NCBI GenBank assembly: GCA_030068075.1
Contig: CM057823.1
Location: forward strand, 13,426,485 to 13,490,484
Source of the DNA: Paguma larvata
Taxonomy: Eukaryota; Chordata; Mammalia; Carnivora; Viverridae
Reading direction: 5' to 3'
DNA: 64,000 nucleotides
A program made the position numbers and the translations under genes. Each line of letters starts with the position of its first letter. The stretch's first letter is position 1. Of the stretch, positions 11,341 to 23,150 are shown in pieces. The notes under the pieces are model-generated. The model had not been told where the DNA came from. It saw nothing but the letters and a program-made list of their open reading frames with translations, and did not search any database.

Positions 11341-11480
11341 AAGGGGGCTGGAGGAGGGGTGCATAAGAAAAAGCCTCAGCATCGTTTCCCAACAGGCACA
11401 CGGGAGCTATAAATACCCGCAGTGACAGCGCAGGTGGATAGGAGCCGCGTGGGTGCGGGCGTGCTCTGCCTGGGCCAGCT
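11341..11480 (+). promoter_or_regulatory. Core-promoter-like cluster (TATA box plus CpG-rich start region)
   Basis: A consensus TATA box TATAAATA lies at 11408-11415. About 30 bp downstream is the segment GGATAGGAGCCGCGTGGGTG, richer in CpG than anything nearby (several CpG within 11415-11465). Upstream is G-rich DNA, GGGGGCTGGAGGAGGGG near 11343-11359. The geometry suits a TATA-driven start near 11438-11447. No coding exon follows that I recognise, so it could belong to a noncoding transcript or a distant exon, or be chance. Confidence 0.3.
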
Positions 11481-12932
11481 CCCTGCCTCATTTTTTGGCA
11501 GGACTGAGTCCTGGAATATTTAATTTGTACCATGGAAGCCTGAGGTCCATGTTTCCCTTATGCACTCCTGGTTTCTGGAAGGGACAGTAGCCTCCTGCTG
11601 TGACAACAACTATCGGAGCTGTTTGCATTGGCTGGCATGGCTTGGTTATGACCTGGAGCTGGTTAACTGGGAGAGTGGAGTGGGGTCACTGTGACTTAAT
11701 CCTACTTTGTTTTACAAAATCCTTTTATATAATCAGGGGGCTAGAAAAGAAACTTAAACAGACATGTGCTGGCTACTACATTTTACAGATGGGAAAACAG
11801 AGGTGCCAAGAGATAAGAGTCCCACAAATTCACCTTGAAATAAGGGATGTCTGGGATGATTTGGTTGCACATAAGAGAAACCCATTTGGACAAGGTTAGG
11901 GTTAAGGCCTCAGGGAAAGAAGTGCAAAAGGGCTTCAGAAGGGCTAGACCCAGAATGTTAAAAATTTTGGAAACTGAGGTTTCTCATTTTCATCGTCTCT
12001 CTCTCTCTTTTTTCCCATGGTCTCTCATATTTTCCCCTTGGTCTCTGCTCATCTGTTTCTATGTCCCTTTTCTCAACAGACTGATTTCTCCCTGAGCATG
12101 ATGGGAGATGCCAACCCTGTGCCCTCTGTGCCCTCCCAAGTCAGTGTCCTTGGATGGCATGAATGGTGGCCTTGCTCACCTCGGTGACTCTGCTCCAAGG
12201 ACAGCTTTCTGGAAGTGAAGATCGACTGCCCAGCCTAGCTCAGGTGTTTCTCCCTCGTCCAATGAACCGTGGTTAACAGAACAGATACATAATCAGGGTC
12301 AGATCCAGGCTTTGACATTTATACAATTTGGGGAATCTACTTTAAGAACTGATATAAAACTGTCAGTACAATATTAGGTACCAAAGTGAGTATTTATTTA
12401 AAATGAGAAACCACAATTAGTTCCTGGGATCTTGAAGGTCAACACCCCTTTCTTCTGACATCCCCAGACCATTCAGAAATCTCATCCAAGTCAATGCCAA
12501 CCTTCTTCTTTTCTGGGGTAGATCTTTTTTTTTTTTCTTTTTTAAAGAAAGCCTTCTTACCTGTTCCTATCCCTTCCCAGAACGCTGTGTGCGTGTTTGC
12601 TTTATTTACCAGCTATGAGTAGAGCCTGTGATGCAGGACACTGGGCAGAAATTATTGCAAGGGGAGGCGCAGCAGGTAGAGATGTCCTCAGTAGTCCGGT
12701 TCTGACCTTTCTCCGCAGGAGTGGCTTGGGCCGAAGTCCTTTGTCTTTCATCAGTGTAGGTGTCACACTTGTAAAGTGGAAGAATAGAAATGGCAGAGCC
12801 AGAGTGTACAGTTGGCAGTCAATCTACCATGGTAGTCACCTAAACTGTGATGTGAACAGCATTTCCTAGAGTTGTGTGACACATACCTGCACATCCATAC
12901 AAAATGGCTCTAGCGATGACCCACTTGGTATC
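11481..12932. other. Unique sequence with a MIR-like trace
   Basis: At about 11770-11830, TTTTACAGATGGGAAAACAG then AGGTGCCAAGAGATAAGAGT matches an antisense MIR core. Pyrimidine-rich DNA occurs at about 11990-12080, and an imperfect poly(T) at 12522-12542. Nothing else is assignable. Confidence 0.45.
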
Positions 12933-12945
12933 AAAATGCTAAGTG

Positions 12946-13399
12946 CAGAACTTTCGACAATAGCCAAATCATGGAAAGAGACCAAGTGCCCATCAACTGA
13001 CGAATGGATAAAGAAGATGTGGTACATATATACAATGGACTACTACGTGACAATGAGAAAAAAATGAAATCTGGCCGTGTGTAGCAACATGGATGGAACT
13101 GGAGGGTATTATGTTAAGTGAAATAAGTCAGTCAGAAAAAGACAGATACCTTATGTTTCCACGCATAGGTGGATTTTGAGGGACTAAGCAAAAACCATGG
13201 GGGAGGGGAAGAGGGGAAAGGAAAAAAAGACACAGAGAGGGAGGGATATAAAACATAAGAGACTCTCAAAGACTAAGAACAAACTCAGGGTGAAGGGGGT
13301 GAGGGAGGGGGGAGAGGGGGTGATGGGCATTAAAGAGGGCATGTGTTGGGATGAACACTGGGTGTTATATGTAAACCAATTTGAAAATAAACTATTAAA
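12946..13399 (+). mobile_element. 5'-truncated LINE-1 (carnivoran), 3' end
   Basis: Starts in the last part of ORF2 (readable as AKSWKETKCPSTDEWIKKMW, then a YIYTMDYY-like motif) and continues into the carnivoran 3' UTR with its G-rich tract at 13196-13330, CACTGGGTGTTATATGTAAA and the AATAAA-like end. Boundaries are set by a perfect 13-bp target-site duplication, AAAATGCTAAGTG, at 12933-12945 and 13400-13412. Only about 450 bp of a 6-7 kb element remain, a typical incomplete reverse-transcription product. ORF2 is cut by stops and is not functional. Confidence 0.93.
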
Positions 13400-13473
13400 A
13401 AAATGCTAAGTGTAAATTTTGGCCATGAGTTCTAACTCTAGCCAAGGAAACCCAGGATCCCCGCCAGCCTAGC

Positions 13474-13600
13474 TGGTGGAGTCATGGTTAAGAGCCAGGG
13501 CTCTAGATCAGAGAGTCTTGGTCTGAATCGAGGTTGTGCCCCTTCTCAGCTATGGGGCCTTCGACAAATTAAATATAGTAAATGTTCAATAAATGTTTAG
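13474..13600 (+). mobile_element. MIR SINE fragment
   Basis: GTGGAGTCATGGTTAAGAGC followed by CTCTAGATCAGAGAGTCTTG, TGAATCGAGGTTGTGCC and GCTATGGGGCCTTCGACAAA is the ordered MIR signature. The end (AATGTTCAATAAATGTTTAG) is like the MIR/L2 tail. Confidence 0.7.
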
Positions 13601-13638
13601 CTAATTGATCACTACTCTTAATGCTCTAGTATTCCTGT

Positions 13639-13867
13639 GTTTTTTAAAAAATTATTTATATATTTATTTTTAAAGTTTGTTTATTTTGAAAGAGAGTGTC
13701 ACTGCGAAGGGGGAGGGACAGAGAGAGAGGAAGAGAGAATCCCAAGCAGGCTCTGTGCTGTCAGAGCAGAGCCCGGAATGGGGCTCAATCTCATGAACCA
13801 TGAGATCATGACTTGAGCTAATATCAAGAGTTGGATGCTCTCCCAACTGAGCCACCCAGGTGCCCCA
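13639..13867 (-). mobile_element. Feliform SINE (CanSINE)
   Basis: Minus-strand copy: T-rich tail complement at 13640-13680, GGGACAGAGAGAGAGGAAGA, then CAGGCTCTGTGCTGTCAGAG and a tRNA-like head ending GAGCCACCCAGGTGCCCC. Duplication of 12/13: CTAGTATTCCTGT at 13626-13638 and CTAGTATTCTTGT at 13868-13880. Confidence 0.93.
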
Positions 13868-13880
13868 CTAGTATTCTTGT

Positions 13881-16393
13881 CTTAATCAGGGGCTGACCTA
13901 CCTTTGTGGCTATAATTCCACATATCTGGCTCTGACATATATCTTTTGACTTTAGTCTTCTTTCCACTTCAGCTTGTCCTTAGTTATTTATTTGACATGA
14001 CAGATCTGATTTCTTTCTCACAAAACTCATCACCAACCTTCCCCATAGCTACTTAATGTCTTTCCATGGAAAATTGTTTTAGAAGTGTTTTGAATGATAA
14101 ATCTGGAGATGAACTAGCCGTTGAGCATTCATGAATGAATGGGTCAATCTAAAATATCTCAAGGAATACATTCATTGTAGCAACTGACTGAGGTGTCTGA
14201 ATCTTGAAACTAATCCAAGGTCCACTGGGGATTTTTACTTGTCTTTTGGGGAGATTTGCAGACAGGGCCTACTCCAAATATTTCTGTGTCTGTTGTTTGA
14301 TGCTATTTTGAATTCTCTCACATGTGGAATTTACTCCTATATTTAGCTCTTACACCAGCACCCAGGAGTATTTGAAAATGTTTTCAATTGACCAACTGTA
14401 ATGTATTAACAAATCCTTGCATGTGCTTTCCAAAGCACTTAAATCCGGCCGACTCCCCATCTCAGCCCCCATTTCAGCATAATCTCCAGCCTGGGCTGTG
14501 CTGACCACACCTTTTGCAAAACTTTGACCAAAGAACAAATCTAGTTCAGGATCACCATATCCCATGGACGGCAGCAGGCCTCTATTCGCGGGTGAGTCGC
14601 AAAAATAAAATGTGGATGCCAAAAAGTGCACTCCCTGAAAAAATTTTAATTGGAGGAATACAGCAGAAATGTACCTGATTAAAAGCATTGCCCAGAGTTT
14701 GAGTAATGTAGATTTTTTTTTTTTTTTTTTACCCAAAGCCTTGTCTTTCTGTCCTGATTAAAAACATCTCTTGTCAAGCAACACAGAGGCAGTGGGTCTC
14801 ATTTCCTTATGCCAGAGCGTGAACAAAAAAGGCACATCAAACCCCTACTTCCCCTTCTTTTCTAACTGATCAAACAAAGGCTTCTGACTCAGCATTATCC
14901 CAGGTTCAAGAAAGAAGAAACAATTGCCCACCCAGGGAATGGGGAGGGTGGACAGAGTCTTACAGTGACATTCTCTATAGTTCAAGAATGCTCTCTGACG
15001 CTCCCAAACCCTAGAAGATTCAACCCAAATTAAGGACTTTGTTAGCAACAGATTGCTTGAGACTTTCCTCCTTTTATTTCTCCTGCCTACTTGCAGCAAG
15101 CTACATAAAAGGAACTTCTTTCTCCCGCTGCCCACAGATTCCTGTCTCAAAAGCCTTTCCAAGAAATAATCCAATTTTGTCTCAAATGTAAGGGCTTTCA
15201 TTCTCAGTCCTTTGTACTGTTTATCTTGGTAATTCCTTTCCAGTTTTAGGTTTTGTGTTTTTTTTTTCCTGCCCAAAGTTAAGCACAGGGCTTTCCATGA
15301 GAAGAAGATTGCACTAGCAGTGTGAAACAGACCACTATCTCGGTGCCATGATCAAGCCAAATGGGTGCTGGGCCTTGCTTTTTGTAAGCACACTCAGCAG
15401 AGGAAAATGTAGTTATTCTAGTTGAAGAGGCAAATTTTCCGCAGTTGGAGTGATTAATTACCTCTTAGCTGTGAAAAATAGTGGGGGTAAGATGCAAAAT
15501 ATTTAGGGAGCCCAAAGACTGAGTAAATTGTTAGCAGGTGAGGTGGAAGCCTGGTAAACATTAATACATCTCCATGGTGTGTCTGTGTGTGGTGCAAAAG
15601 ATACAGCTATCTCTACAAAAATAAACGAGGAGAACATTACACTAAATGCAGTTACATCAGCATCCCAGTTATTAGCTTCTTTAACAGATAGTTCGGGCAA
15701 ACTCAGGTTTTCTTCATTTCTTTTAAAACATTTCATATATTTTAAAGTTCATCCCATAGTATTTGTGAACAAAGCATAGAAACAAACGGTGAAATTCTTA
15801 AACGTGAATCCAAAAAAGTAAGTACCATGATGCAACATATACAGAGTAAAAGCTCTAACTATGACTACTTTAAAACTTAAGGTAGTGATTTGTTATGCAA
15901 ATAAAATCTATTTTGAGTTTGTTCTATTAAAAATGGCAAATAGGCCAATAGCAAACTTTCCAAATCTTCAGCCTGTCTCAAAAACATTTTGTCAGAATGG
16001 AGAATATCTTGGCACGGCTGATAATACAAAGTCCAATGATCCTGGAGGGTTGAGAAGGAACATGGAGAGAGATCTCAAGTCTGTCTGTTCCGGTCTATGA
16101 GAGAAGCATCTGCCCATGAATTTGATCAAAGACTGACATTCACAGAGCAAATTGTTCCTCTTCCTGTTCCCTTCTTGGGAAGCCATTCTGGATACCACCA
16201 TATGCCTCAGTCTCTGCATCTAATTGGCCATCGGGTCCTGTAGAGCCCACGTCTCAGTGGTTCTGGAATTTTCCCTCTCCTTTCCGCCTCACCTGCCATG
16301 GCATGACACCTGTCCAGTGGCATCTGCTTCTTAGCTTGCTAGACCAGCTCTCTCCCACCCCGCCCCTGCATTCCCTGTTCATTGCATCGCTGC
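13881..16393. other. Unique sequence, no gene recognised
   Basis: About 2.5 kb without a recognisable repeat. Two minus-strand frames of 128 and 143 codons (14350-14736 and 14845-15276) have low-complexity or basic starts caused by poly(T)/poly(A) tracts and show no domain. A poly(T) run lies at 14711-14731. AT-rich DNA at 15340-15960 has no clear motif. Confidence 0.4.
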
Positions 16394-16455
16394 ATTTATT
16401 TATTTATTTATTTATTTATTTATTATTTATATTTTTATTTACTTTTATTTTTTTT
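16394..16455. repeat. (TTTA)n microsatellite
   Basis: About nine ATTT/TTTA units in a row from 16394, decaying into TATTTTTATTTACTTTTATT. No tRNA-like SINE head is attached, so it is not simply a SINE tail. Confidence 0.85.
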
Positions 16456-18750
16456 TAAGTAATGCTTTCAATCTCTCCTTGCTCCAGCCAGACAGAGCTT
16501 TCTGGAATACAAAGATACCTGCCATTTGACTGCTTAAAAACCTTCAGTGGGTTCTGGTTCTTGTAAAGATGGATTAAGCACATCCCACTTTGTGTCCCCA
16601 CAGATTGCAGCTAGCATCCCTAGAGAAAGTGTGTGGAGTAGTTCCTGGAGGACAGAGCAAAGTAAAATGATAGCGAGCAGATTGGGGAAAAGAAAACAGA
16701 ACTTCAAGTACCACAGAACAGCAGATGTAGTCACAGGAAGAACACAACAGAATGGGGTAATTAAAGCTCTGGATTTCTAGCCAGTGGATCAGGAGAGGGG
16801 GTGTCTGGGAGCTGGAAAGTTCCATGGAGATCAAAGCAGTGATCCCATAAAGTGTGTATGAACTCCTGGCTCAGCCCTGAGCTGCACATGCATAGATCTG
16901 ACCCCCGACTGCTGAATACAAGAAGTTAATGAGAATTTGGCGGCTGAAGAGATTAGAAAAACCTGCCATGAAAGTTGCCAAGCAAGAAATTCTTGATGCT
17001 CGATAGACAAAGGATTGTTGAGAATAGGTATATCTAAAATGTAATTTGAAGCGTTTTGCCATTTTTAGTGGGACAGATTAAAAAAGTTTTGATTTCTATA
17101 ACAAACCATAAGTTTAGGTGGTGGTAAAACCCCTTTACCATTGATCAACTTTCCATAAAACTTCTACCACTCAAATCCAAGTGTGAGAGAGGAAAGGGAG
17201 GAAAAGCGATGCTATCCTTGTGGCGAAGATTAAGAACTATCCAATAAAAACTCATGTCTCCTTTCCATAGCACAGAGCTATTGCTGGTAAGCAGTTGCCC
17301 AACCAAGAGTGTATTTCTCAGCAACTCTTGCTTCTAGATGGGACCATATGGTTGGCTGGTTTTCACCAAGGGAATATAAGCAAAAATGATGTGTGTCAAT
17401 TCCCAGAAGGCAGCTAAAAAGCAGGTGTACCTTCTCTATTCCACTACCCCATCTGCCAACCGGATATAGAGGTTTCCCTGAGCCTGGAAGAAGGGAGGAG
17501 TCCTTGATCATCACGTGGAGAAAAGCTGCCTGCCAGCCAGAAACATCCACGTTAGACTATTACTTGAGAGAAAAATAAATCCTAAGCTATAGAGTTTTTT
17601 TTTCATAGCAGAAGCATTTACCCTAACCATTTGGGTGGGTCAGTGCCACCCAAAGAGAATGGCTTGAGGGTGGGTGATAGATTGCAAGCGTAAGGGTTCC
17701 ATATAAGCTGGAAGGAGCCTTTAAGACAAAGAACTTTGGAAATATGCAGAAGCTGATGTGGCATAGGGCTGCCTACTGGACATGGCCCAGGGGCTGAAGC
17801 TAATTTTGTTTAACTCTTTATGGACAGGATGACCTCAGCCGATTTCTAGTTCTTCTCTTCTGATTTTTGACGGCAGGATGCACTACTTTGCATTCCAAAT
17901 TGGCTTAATACCAGCCAGAAGGACTGGTATTCAGACGGACTCTCTCAAATGGTGCCATACGTGCTGGTGTAAAATAAAAGATCTTTTCACATGGTTAATT
18001 AGTAATGTCCGATATGTCCATTTTGCTAAGCTTAGATTTTTCTGTGCCACTTTCTTAAGGCGAGGCTCCCCAAAAATGGGCAAAAATCCCATTTTAAAAA
18101 CAAAGATATTAAACCTTCCTTCTTCTTAAACTTCTACCTCAAGAACCGAGGACAGGGATAGATCCAGGGAGATCCACAGCCTTGTCTTTCGCAGCTTGCT
18201 TTTATGAAGTGCTGTTTAAGGGGTTCCTTCTCTTTGCCCTTTATGACTGATGTCTACTTAGTAAATGAATTTTGATGTGGGAGTGGTGGGCCAGTCCACT
18301 CTCCCATGCTCATCCAGGAAGGCACTAACTGTTGGTTCCTGAGGTTTGTGGAGGAAATGGACCTCACATGTCCTGGGACTATGACCTGGGAACAGAAGAA
18401 GGGAATGGGTGAGGCCAGGATGCTGGCTTGCTCGCCAGCTGGTGACCCTCAGAGAACCTCCCACACACAGGGATGCACACTGGCTGTGCGGGAATGGGGC
18501 TGACCGAGCCATACCCACAGGCCCAGGTCTCCTGGTTTCCTCACAGGCCTGTGCTCAGACTGGCTGACACATGGCCCTGAACATACCCAAGGCCAATAGA
18601 GTCTCTGAGTTCTTTCAGTTCCTGAAGGTATTGTCAAGATTAGCCAACCTGGAACTGCCCTTAGTAATCATATAGGTGGGCCCAAGAACCCATGTCCTTC
18701 CATTTCTAAAGAGGCACACTTCTTCCCAGGTAGTGTGACAGGAGATTCCA
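16456..18750. other. Unique sequence, no gene recognised
   Basis: Short overlapping frames on both strands only. The AT-rich part at 17880-18125 might be constrained noncoding DNA, but nothing in the sequence alone proves it. Confidence 0.4.
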
Positions 18751-18797
18751 TTCTCTCTCTCTCTCTCTCCCCCTCCTTCCCTCCCTCCCTCTCTTCC
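18751..18797. repeat. (CT)n / (CCCT)n low-complexity tract
   Basis: CTCTCTCTCTCTCTCTCT passes into CCCCTCCTTCCCTCCCTCCC. It is responsible for the arginine/glycine/glutamate-rich frame on the opposite strand. Confidence 0.85.
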
Positions 18798-18975
18798 ACT
18801 CCATGAACCCTTTTGCAAGCCTATTCTTCAGCCTCTTGTTTTCCTTTCCTATTTGACTTTCCCATCTGGAATGTCTCTGCCTAGGCTCTTGAATGCTCTC
18901 ATGACCGGGTGTCCTTGCTTATTCTGGACCCTGCTCCCCTGTCCACCCCATTCAAATTCTGTGCTCCTAAATTTT

Positions 18976-18982
18976 TTAAATG

Positions 18983-19013
<31 letters not shown>

Positions 19014-19198
19014 AGAGAGAGAGAGAGAATGCATGTGAGTAGGGGAGGAGCAGAGAGAGGGAGAGAGAGGGAATCCCAGCCAGGATTCCTGCTGCCAGCA
19101 CAGAGTCTGATGCGGAGCTTGAGCCCACAACCATGAGATCATGACCTGAGCCGAAATCAAGAGTCAGATGCTTAACTAGCTGAGCCATTCAGGCATCC
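18976..19198 (-). mobile_element. Feliform SINE (CanSINE)
   Basis: Minus-strand copy with an AAATGTTTATTTATTTATTT tail, an expanded GA microsatellite at 19003-19027, a GGCA-type core and a head ending near GAGCCATTCAGGCATCC. Flanking text GTGCTCCTAAATTTTTT (18961 on) and ATGCACCTAATTTCTAA (19199 on) looks like a diverged target-site duplication. Confidence 0.9.
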
Positions 19199-19734
19199 AT
19201 GCACCTAATTTCTAAAATGTTAAGTTATTTACCTTGCTGTGTGTTGAAGTATATACATACATATATTCTTAATGATTAGGAACAAATGAATTTTCAGAAT
19301 TGTTTTTTGGGCATTTTATGTTCTATTGCAAGTGGCTTAAAAATGGTGGTGATAAGTTTCACCTCCACAGCCAGCCATACCCATGTGGTGTCAGTAGGTT
19401 CTAGTGGTTGGAAGGATATGGAATGGGGAAGACAGAATTCTATTTCCATTTCCACAGTAGGGTTGAAAGAAAGAGCTCACCTCTGGCCTCTCATTCCCAT
19501 TGGCTTCCTGCCTGCTGCTTGGGCCCTGGCCCTCTATTATGAGCATAGGGATGACTTCTGCAAGTTCCCTCGAACCATACTGATATCCTAACCCTTGAGT
19601 GCTGATCCTGACTCAGCCCAGTTGGGAGGAGAGCAGCCATGTCTGCTACGGTGCCTGGGACACCTACCTGTGAGTGAGTCTCCCACTCCAGGGGCAGCCT
19701 GTGAACCACAAGGCAGCTTCGAGAGCTGGTGGCT
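19199..19734. other. Unique sequence, nothing assignable
   Basis: No repeat or exon recognised. A 101-codon frame at 19286-19591 has no recognisable domain. Confidence 0.35.
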
Positions 19735-19915
19735 TTGGCAGCTGATAAACGAGGCTTCAAATCCCTGTTATGCTCTCTCTCTCCTCACTAGCAGTGTAAC
19801 TTGGAGAAGCATGCACCTCTCTGGGTTCCAGTTTTTTCCTCTGTTAAATGGGATAATCTGTGCCAGCCACCCAGCATAGTGCCTTGTGCATTACTCGTGG
19901 ATAGCAAGTTTGTAT
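19735..19915 (+). mobile_element. MIR SINE, diverged
   Basis: AGCAGTGTAACTTGGAGAAG, then CACCTCTCTGGGTTCCAGTT, TTTTCCTCTGTTAAATGGGA and TAGTGCCTTGTGCATTACTC follow the MIR order (in conserved copies AGTCACTTAACCTCT, then CTGTAAAATGGGG). Confidence 0.75.
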
Positions 19916-22660
19916 TGTCTCTCTCTTTGCTTTCACCTGCAACCACAGCCTCTCCTCCTGCCCAACCACCACCATCCCCCACCCCCACCTCAACCTGGGT
20001 GTTCGGCCAGGGCCACAAACATTCCTTTTCCTTTCCTTTCTTGGGGCTAGAGTGGGTTGGCTGTTATGATTGTACAGTTCATTAGCAGGCAAATGGACAG
20101 GTGATACTTCCTGCTGACAGAATAAACAGCTAGAGATGGCAAGTATAAGGTCTTAGCACCAGGGTGAGGCAGCTGCCTGGGGCCTGGGGGAGGGAAATTA
20201 GTTTGAATATAACCTAAAACAAAGGCATGTGCTTGGCATTACCATTGTCTGACAGCTTTCCCAACACTGACACCAAGGGAGGTTTAATGGAGACATGGTT
20301 GAACAAGAAGACGTTTTGCAAAATGGACACCTTCTAGATGGTGTAGGATGGGGAGGGGGAGGAGCTTTAGGGACTAGGTATAAATTGGCAGTTGGTGGTA
20401 GAAAAAGAGCCTAGAGCACAGAGAACACATTTAAGAGAGGGATATTGTCCAAACTTCTCAGATTTGCTTGCCAGTTTTTTTAATACTTTCTTTCAAAAGT
20501 AACAGTCACTTAATTTCACCCTTTGAAGCCCCCTGGAGGAGTAGTGTCTTCGGTAGGACATGATGAGCCAACCCAGGGTGTCAGCCCTGCCCACGGTGAC
20601 ATTGGTGCGACCTGATCCAGCTGGGCGCCTCTTTCCTCTGGAGCAGAGACTCTGGCTCCCATTCGCTTTCTCTGCTTGGACCCCGTCTTCCTGGACCCGC
20701 ATCACTGACCCCGCATATCTGACCACCTGCTCCGTGACTGCCCACCATGGAGATGCCCCTCTTCTGTTTCACAAGACAAACAGGGGAACAGATGGATGGG
20801 GTCTGCCCAGAGGCCAGGGACAGCTGTCCCAGCTGCCTTGTCTTGTGCATGTCCCACCACCTGACATTTACTCTCTGAGCTTCGAAGGGGGGATAGAGGG
20901 GGAGGACGGGTGGCGGGAAGACCCCACAGTAGCAGTGGCCAGACTGAATGTCTTGCCAACTGCCTCTTTTCCGGTTCAGTTGTAGAGACTGACTGCCTTG
21001 TATGCTGAGCCAGGAAATAGGGGTGCAAGACAACGGGACGAGGAATGAGATAAGGGACAATCTTAGACAAACAGAATGTCTACCGTCCCAACTGTTTAGT
21101 GATTCGGTCATTTGTTTTTCTTGCCACAATCCTATCGGGAATGTTCCAGGTTATTTGTATGTGTGGATATTGCCCAGGAGACCCGGGGACCCAGAGTTCA
21201 GGAACTTCGGCAGTGCAGGCACACTCTAGTGAGGGAATGTTGAAATAGAACATTTGCTTTGCCCAACCCTTTCTCTCCTAAAGTCCTCCCAGGGTCAGGC
21301 AGTTTCTCGCCAGTCACAGTTACCTTTGTCCACAAGTGCCACTGACTGGGGCAGCAACCCAGGAATCTGAGTAGAATGGGCAGAAGCATGGCATTGGCGT
21401 TTGTTAGCTCCCAACATTCTGGGTGCGAGGTTCTTGGTGTTTGCTCGGGGGCCTTGTGGGTTCCAACGGCAGTTTTCCTGGAGGCTGTTCTCCCTCCCTA
21501 GCCCTCCACTGCTCCAAGCACCCCTCTCCTGACCTCAGAGCTCTGAGGCCATGTGCTCACTCCCCTGGGCCTCCTGGACGTGGCCGAGTGCTCCTGCCTG
21601 ATGTTTCTGAGGCTGTAGCAGCTTTTGGAGTTTCTCCAGCAGGTGCTGTGCTGGATGGGGAAACGCTTCTCCTTCCCCAGAGCACACCTGAACTCTAGGC
21701 CACAAAACCAAATGCCTGTGGAGAACCAGCCTTTTCCCATCTTTCTCCCCTCCTTCCTTACATCTGCTGAGGTTTCTGGCACAAACCTCTGAGTGGATGG
21801 TGCAGGGAGAACTCGAAGGGCACTGGGCTTTGTTCTTGCATTATTGTTCCTCCCTCAGAACAGGGCCAGTGTCCCAGGGCCAAGCTCAGGCCCATTAACT
21901 CTCAGTGCCTGCAGGTGAAGTATCTTCCTGTTTGGTCTCTTGCCCTATAGGCCGAGGACGGCTATAGCTTCCCAGTCCCCGGAGGCTCTTTAGATCCTGT
22001 GGAAATAAAACTATGGCTGACCTATCCCCATGCACCACGTTCTCAGTCCCTACAGAAAAAAACTATCAGTATGCTCTTCTTGTTTGGAGAGCATTTCCAA
22101 CTCTGGAAAGTGGAAAATGTTTTCCTTCTGAATGAAAAAAAGTCATTACCAAAGTTAGGGTTGTGTTATTGTGCAACTTTTTCTTCCTTCTCTCTGGTTC
22201 TGTCATGTGAAAAAGAGGCATAGGTGGCCAGAAAGATAAGCAAAACGAGAGAATAAGGGTCCCCTTTGCTTAGGTCTATCAGCTGACAGGACACACAGTG
22301 ATCACGGCGTCCAGAAACCATGGTCCCAGAAGGTTGAGGGCAGCTGGCTGGAAATACCAGAGTCCTCCTTAAAGCCTTGGAGCCATATGTGTTCGGGTGA
22401 GCTAGGAAGGTACATTCTAGTCAGATCAGATGGAAAACCGAGATTAAAGAGACTAAGATTAAGGGTTGGTAAGACAGGTAAAAACTTGTTCTTATGTGCT
22501 CATTAAACAATACTCATTCTGCTTGTGTCGTTTCAATATACTCTTTAGTGGAACAGTTAATACCACTGTTTTTAAGATCTTATGTTTAAATATTTTAATT
22601 TTGTTTGTAAAAGTATAATTGGATAGACAAGCAAGTGGTTATTTTCTTCCCTTAACTACA
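19916..22660. other. Unique GC-richer stretch, no gene recognised
   Basis: Around 20493-21130 frames of 141 (+), 182 (-) and 122 (-) codons overlap each other. Such simultaneous openness on both strands reflects GC-rich composition rather than coding. A TATA-like GGTATAAATTGG lies at about 20387-20398 below a G-rich GGGGAGGGGGAGGAG tract; support for a promoter is weak. No CpG island or recognised protein. Confidence 0.4.
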
Positions 22661-22669
22661 GCAGAACCG

Positions 22670-22712
22670 CCACGTAAGCCATATGGTCATCAGCAAGGCA
22701 CTGCTTACGTGG
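22670..22712. repeat. Perfect 10-bp inverted repeat
   Basis: CCACGTAAGC at 22670-22679 and its exact reverse complement GCTTACGTGG at 22703-22712 are separated by 23 bp. Each arm contains ACGTAA/TTACGT, which is a half-site type bound by bZIP proteins, and CACGT, which is part of an E-box-like core. Whether it works as a hairpin or as a paired binding site is unknown. Confidence 0.7.
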
Positions 22713-22925
22713 TGTCCGTGGGTCCTGACTGCGGACAAAGCACCTGAGAGGAAATTGCCAGTTGCTAACAGATGCAGTCTGTGTGACTCATCTCCAATTA
22801 ATAGCATCAGTGTTATTTGGTTTTGCACTATCAGTATGGTCGGTGAGATGAAAATGACTTTTCTCTCCTGCTTGGTTTATCTCCAAGCAATTAATATCAT
22901 ATGAGAACAAAATGAACCCAAAGAT
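22713..22925. other. Unique sequence
   Basis: Short AT-rich DNA with CAATTAATAGC and CAATTAATATC words. No assignment. Confidence 0.4.
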
Positions 22926-23150
22926 AGCTAGCATTTATTGAATACTTATTGCGTATCTGGAGCATGGAGTGTGTTAGTCACTTTCAGGTAGTATCTCATT
23001 TAATTCTTCAAGACCACTGTGAAGTAGGCATTATTATTTCAATCTTGCAGAAGAGAGAGACTAAGAAAACGTGAAGTCATTGCTCAAGGTCAGAGAGCAG
23101 ATGAACGGTGGGGCTCAGATTCTGACCTGCATCTGGTCAGATTCCAGAAC
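22926..23150 (-). mobile_element. MIR-type repeat, antisense, possibly joined to LINE-2 3' end
   Basis: AGCATTTATTGAATACTTAT, ATCTCATTTAATTCTTCAAG, GTGAAGTAGGCATTATTATT and CATTGCTCAAGGTCAGAGAG show the antisense MIR series in order, and GGGGCTCAGATTCTGACCTG closes it. Confidence 0.8.

Noticed and set aside
14350..15276. Minus-strand frames of 128 and 143 codons starting with lysine runs
   Set aside because: The lysine runs come from poly(T)/(A) tracts, and no domain or linked poly(A)-tailed retrocopy was recognised.
19003..19062. Arginine/glutamate repeat peptides near SINEs
   Set aside because: They are translated GA microsatellites inside the SINE CT-rich region; the same happens near 18780, 40680 and 46900.
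20493..21129. Large overlapping frames (141, 182 and 122 codons) suggesting a gene
   Set aside because: All are open at once on both strands in GC-rich DNA, with no known domain, no splice structure and no start context.
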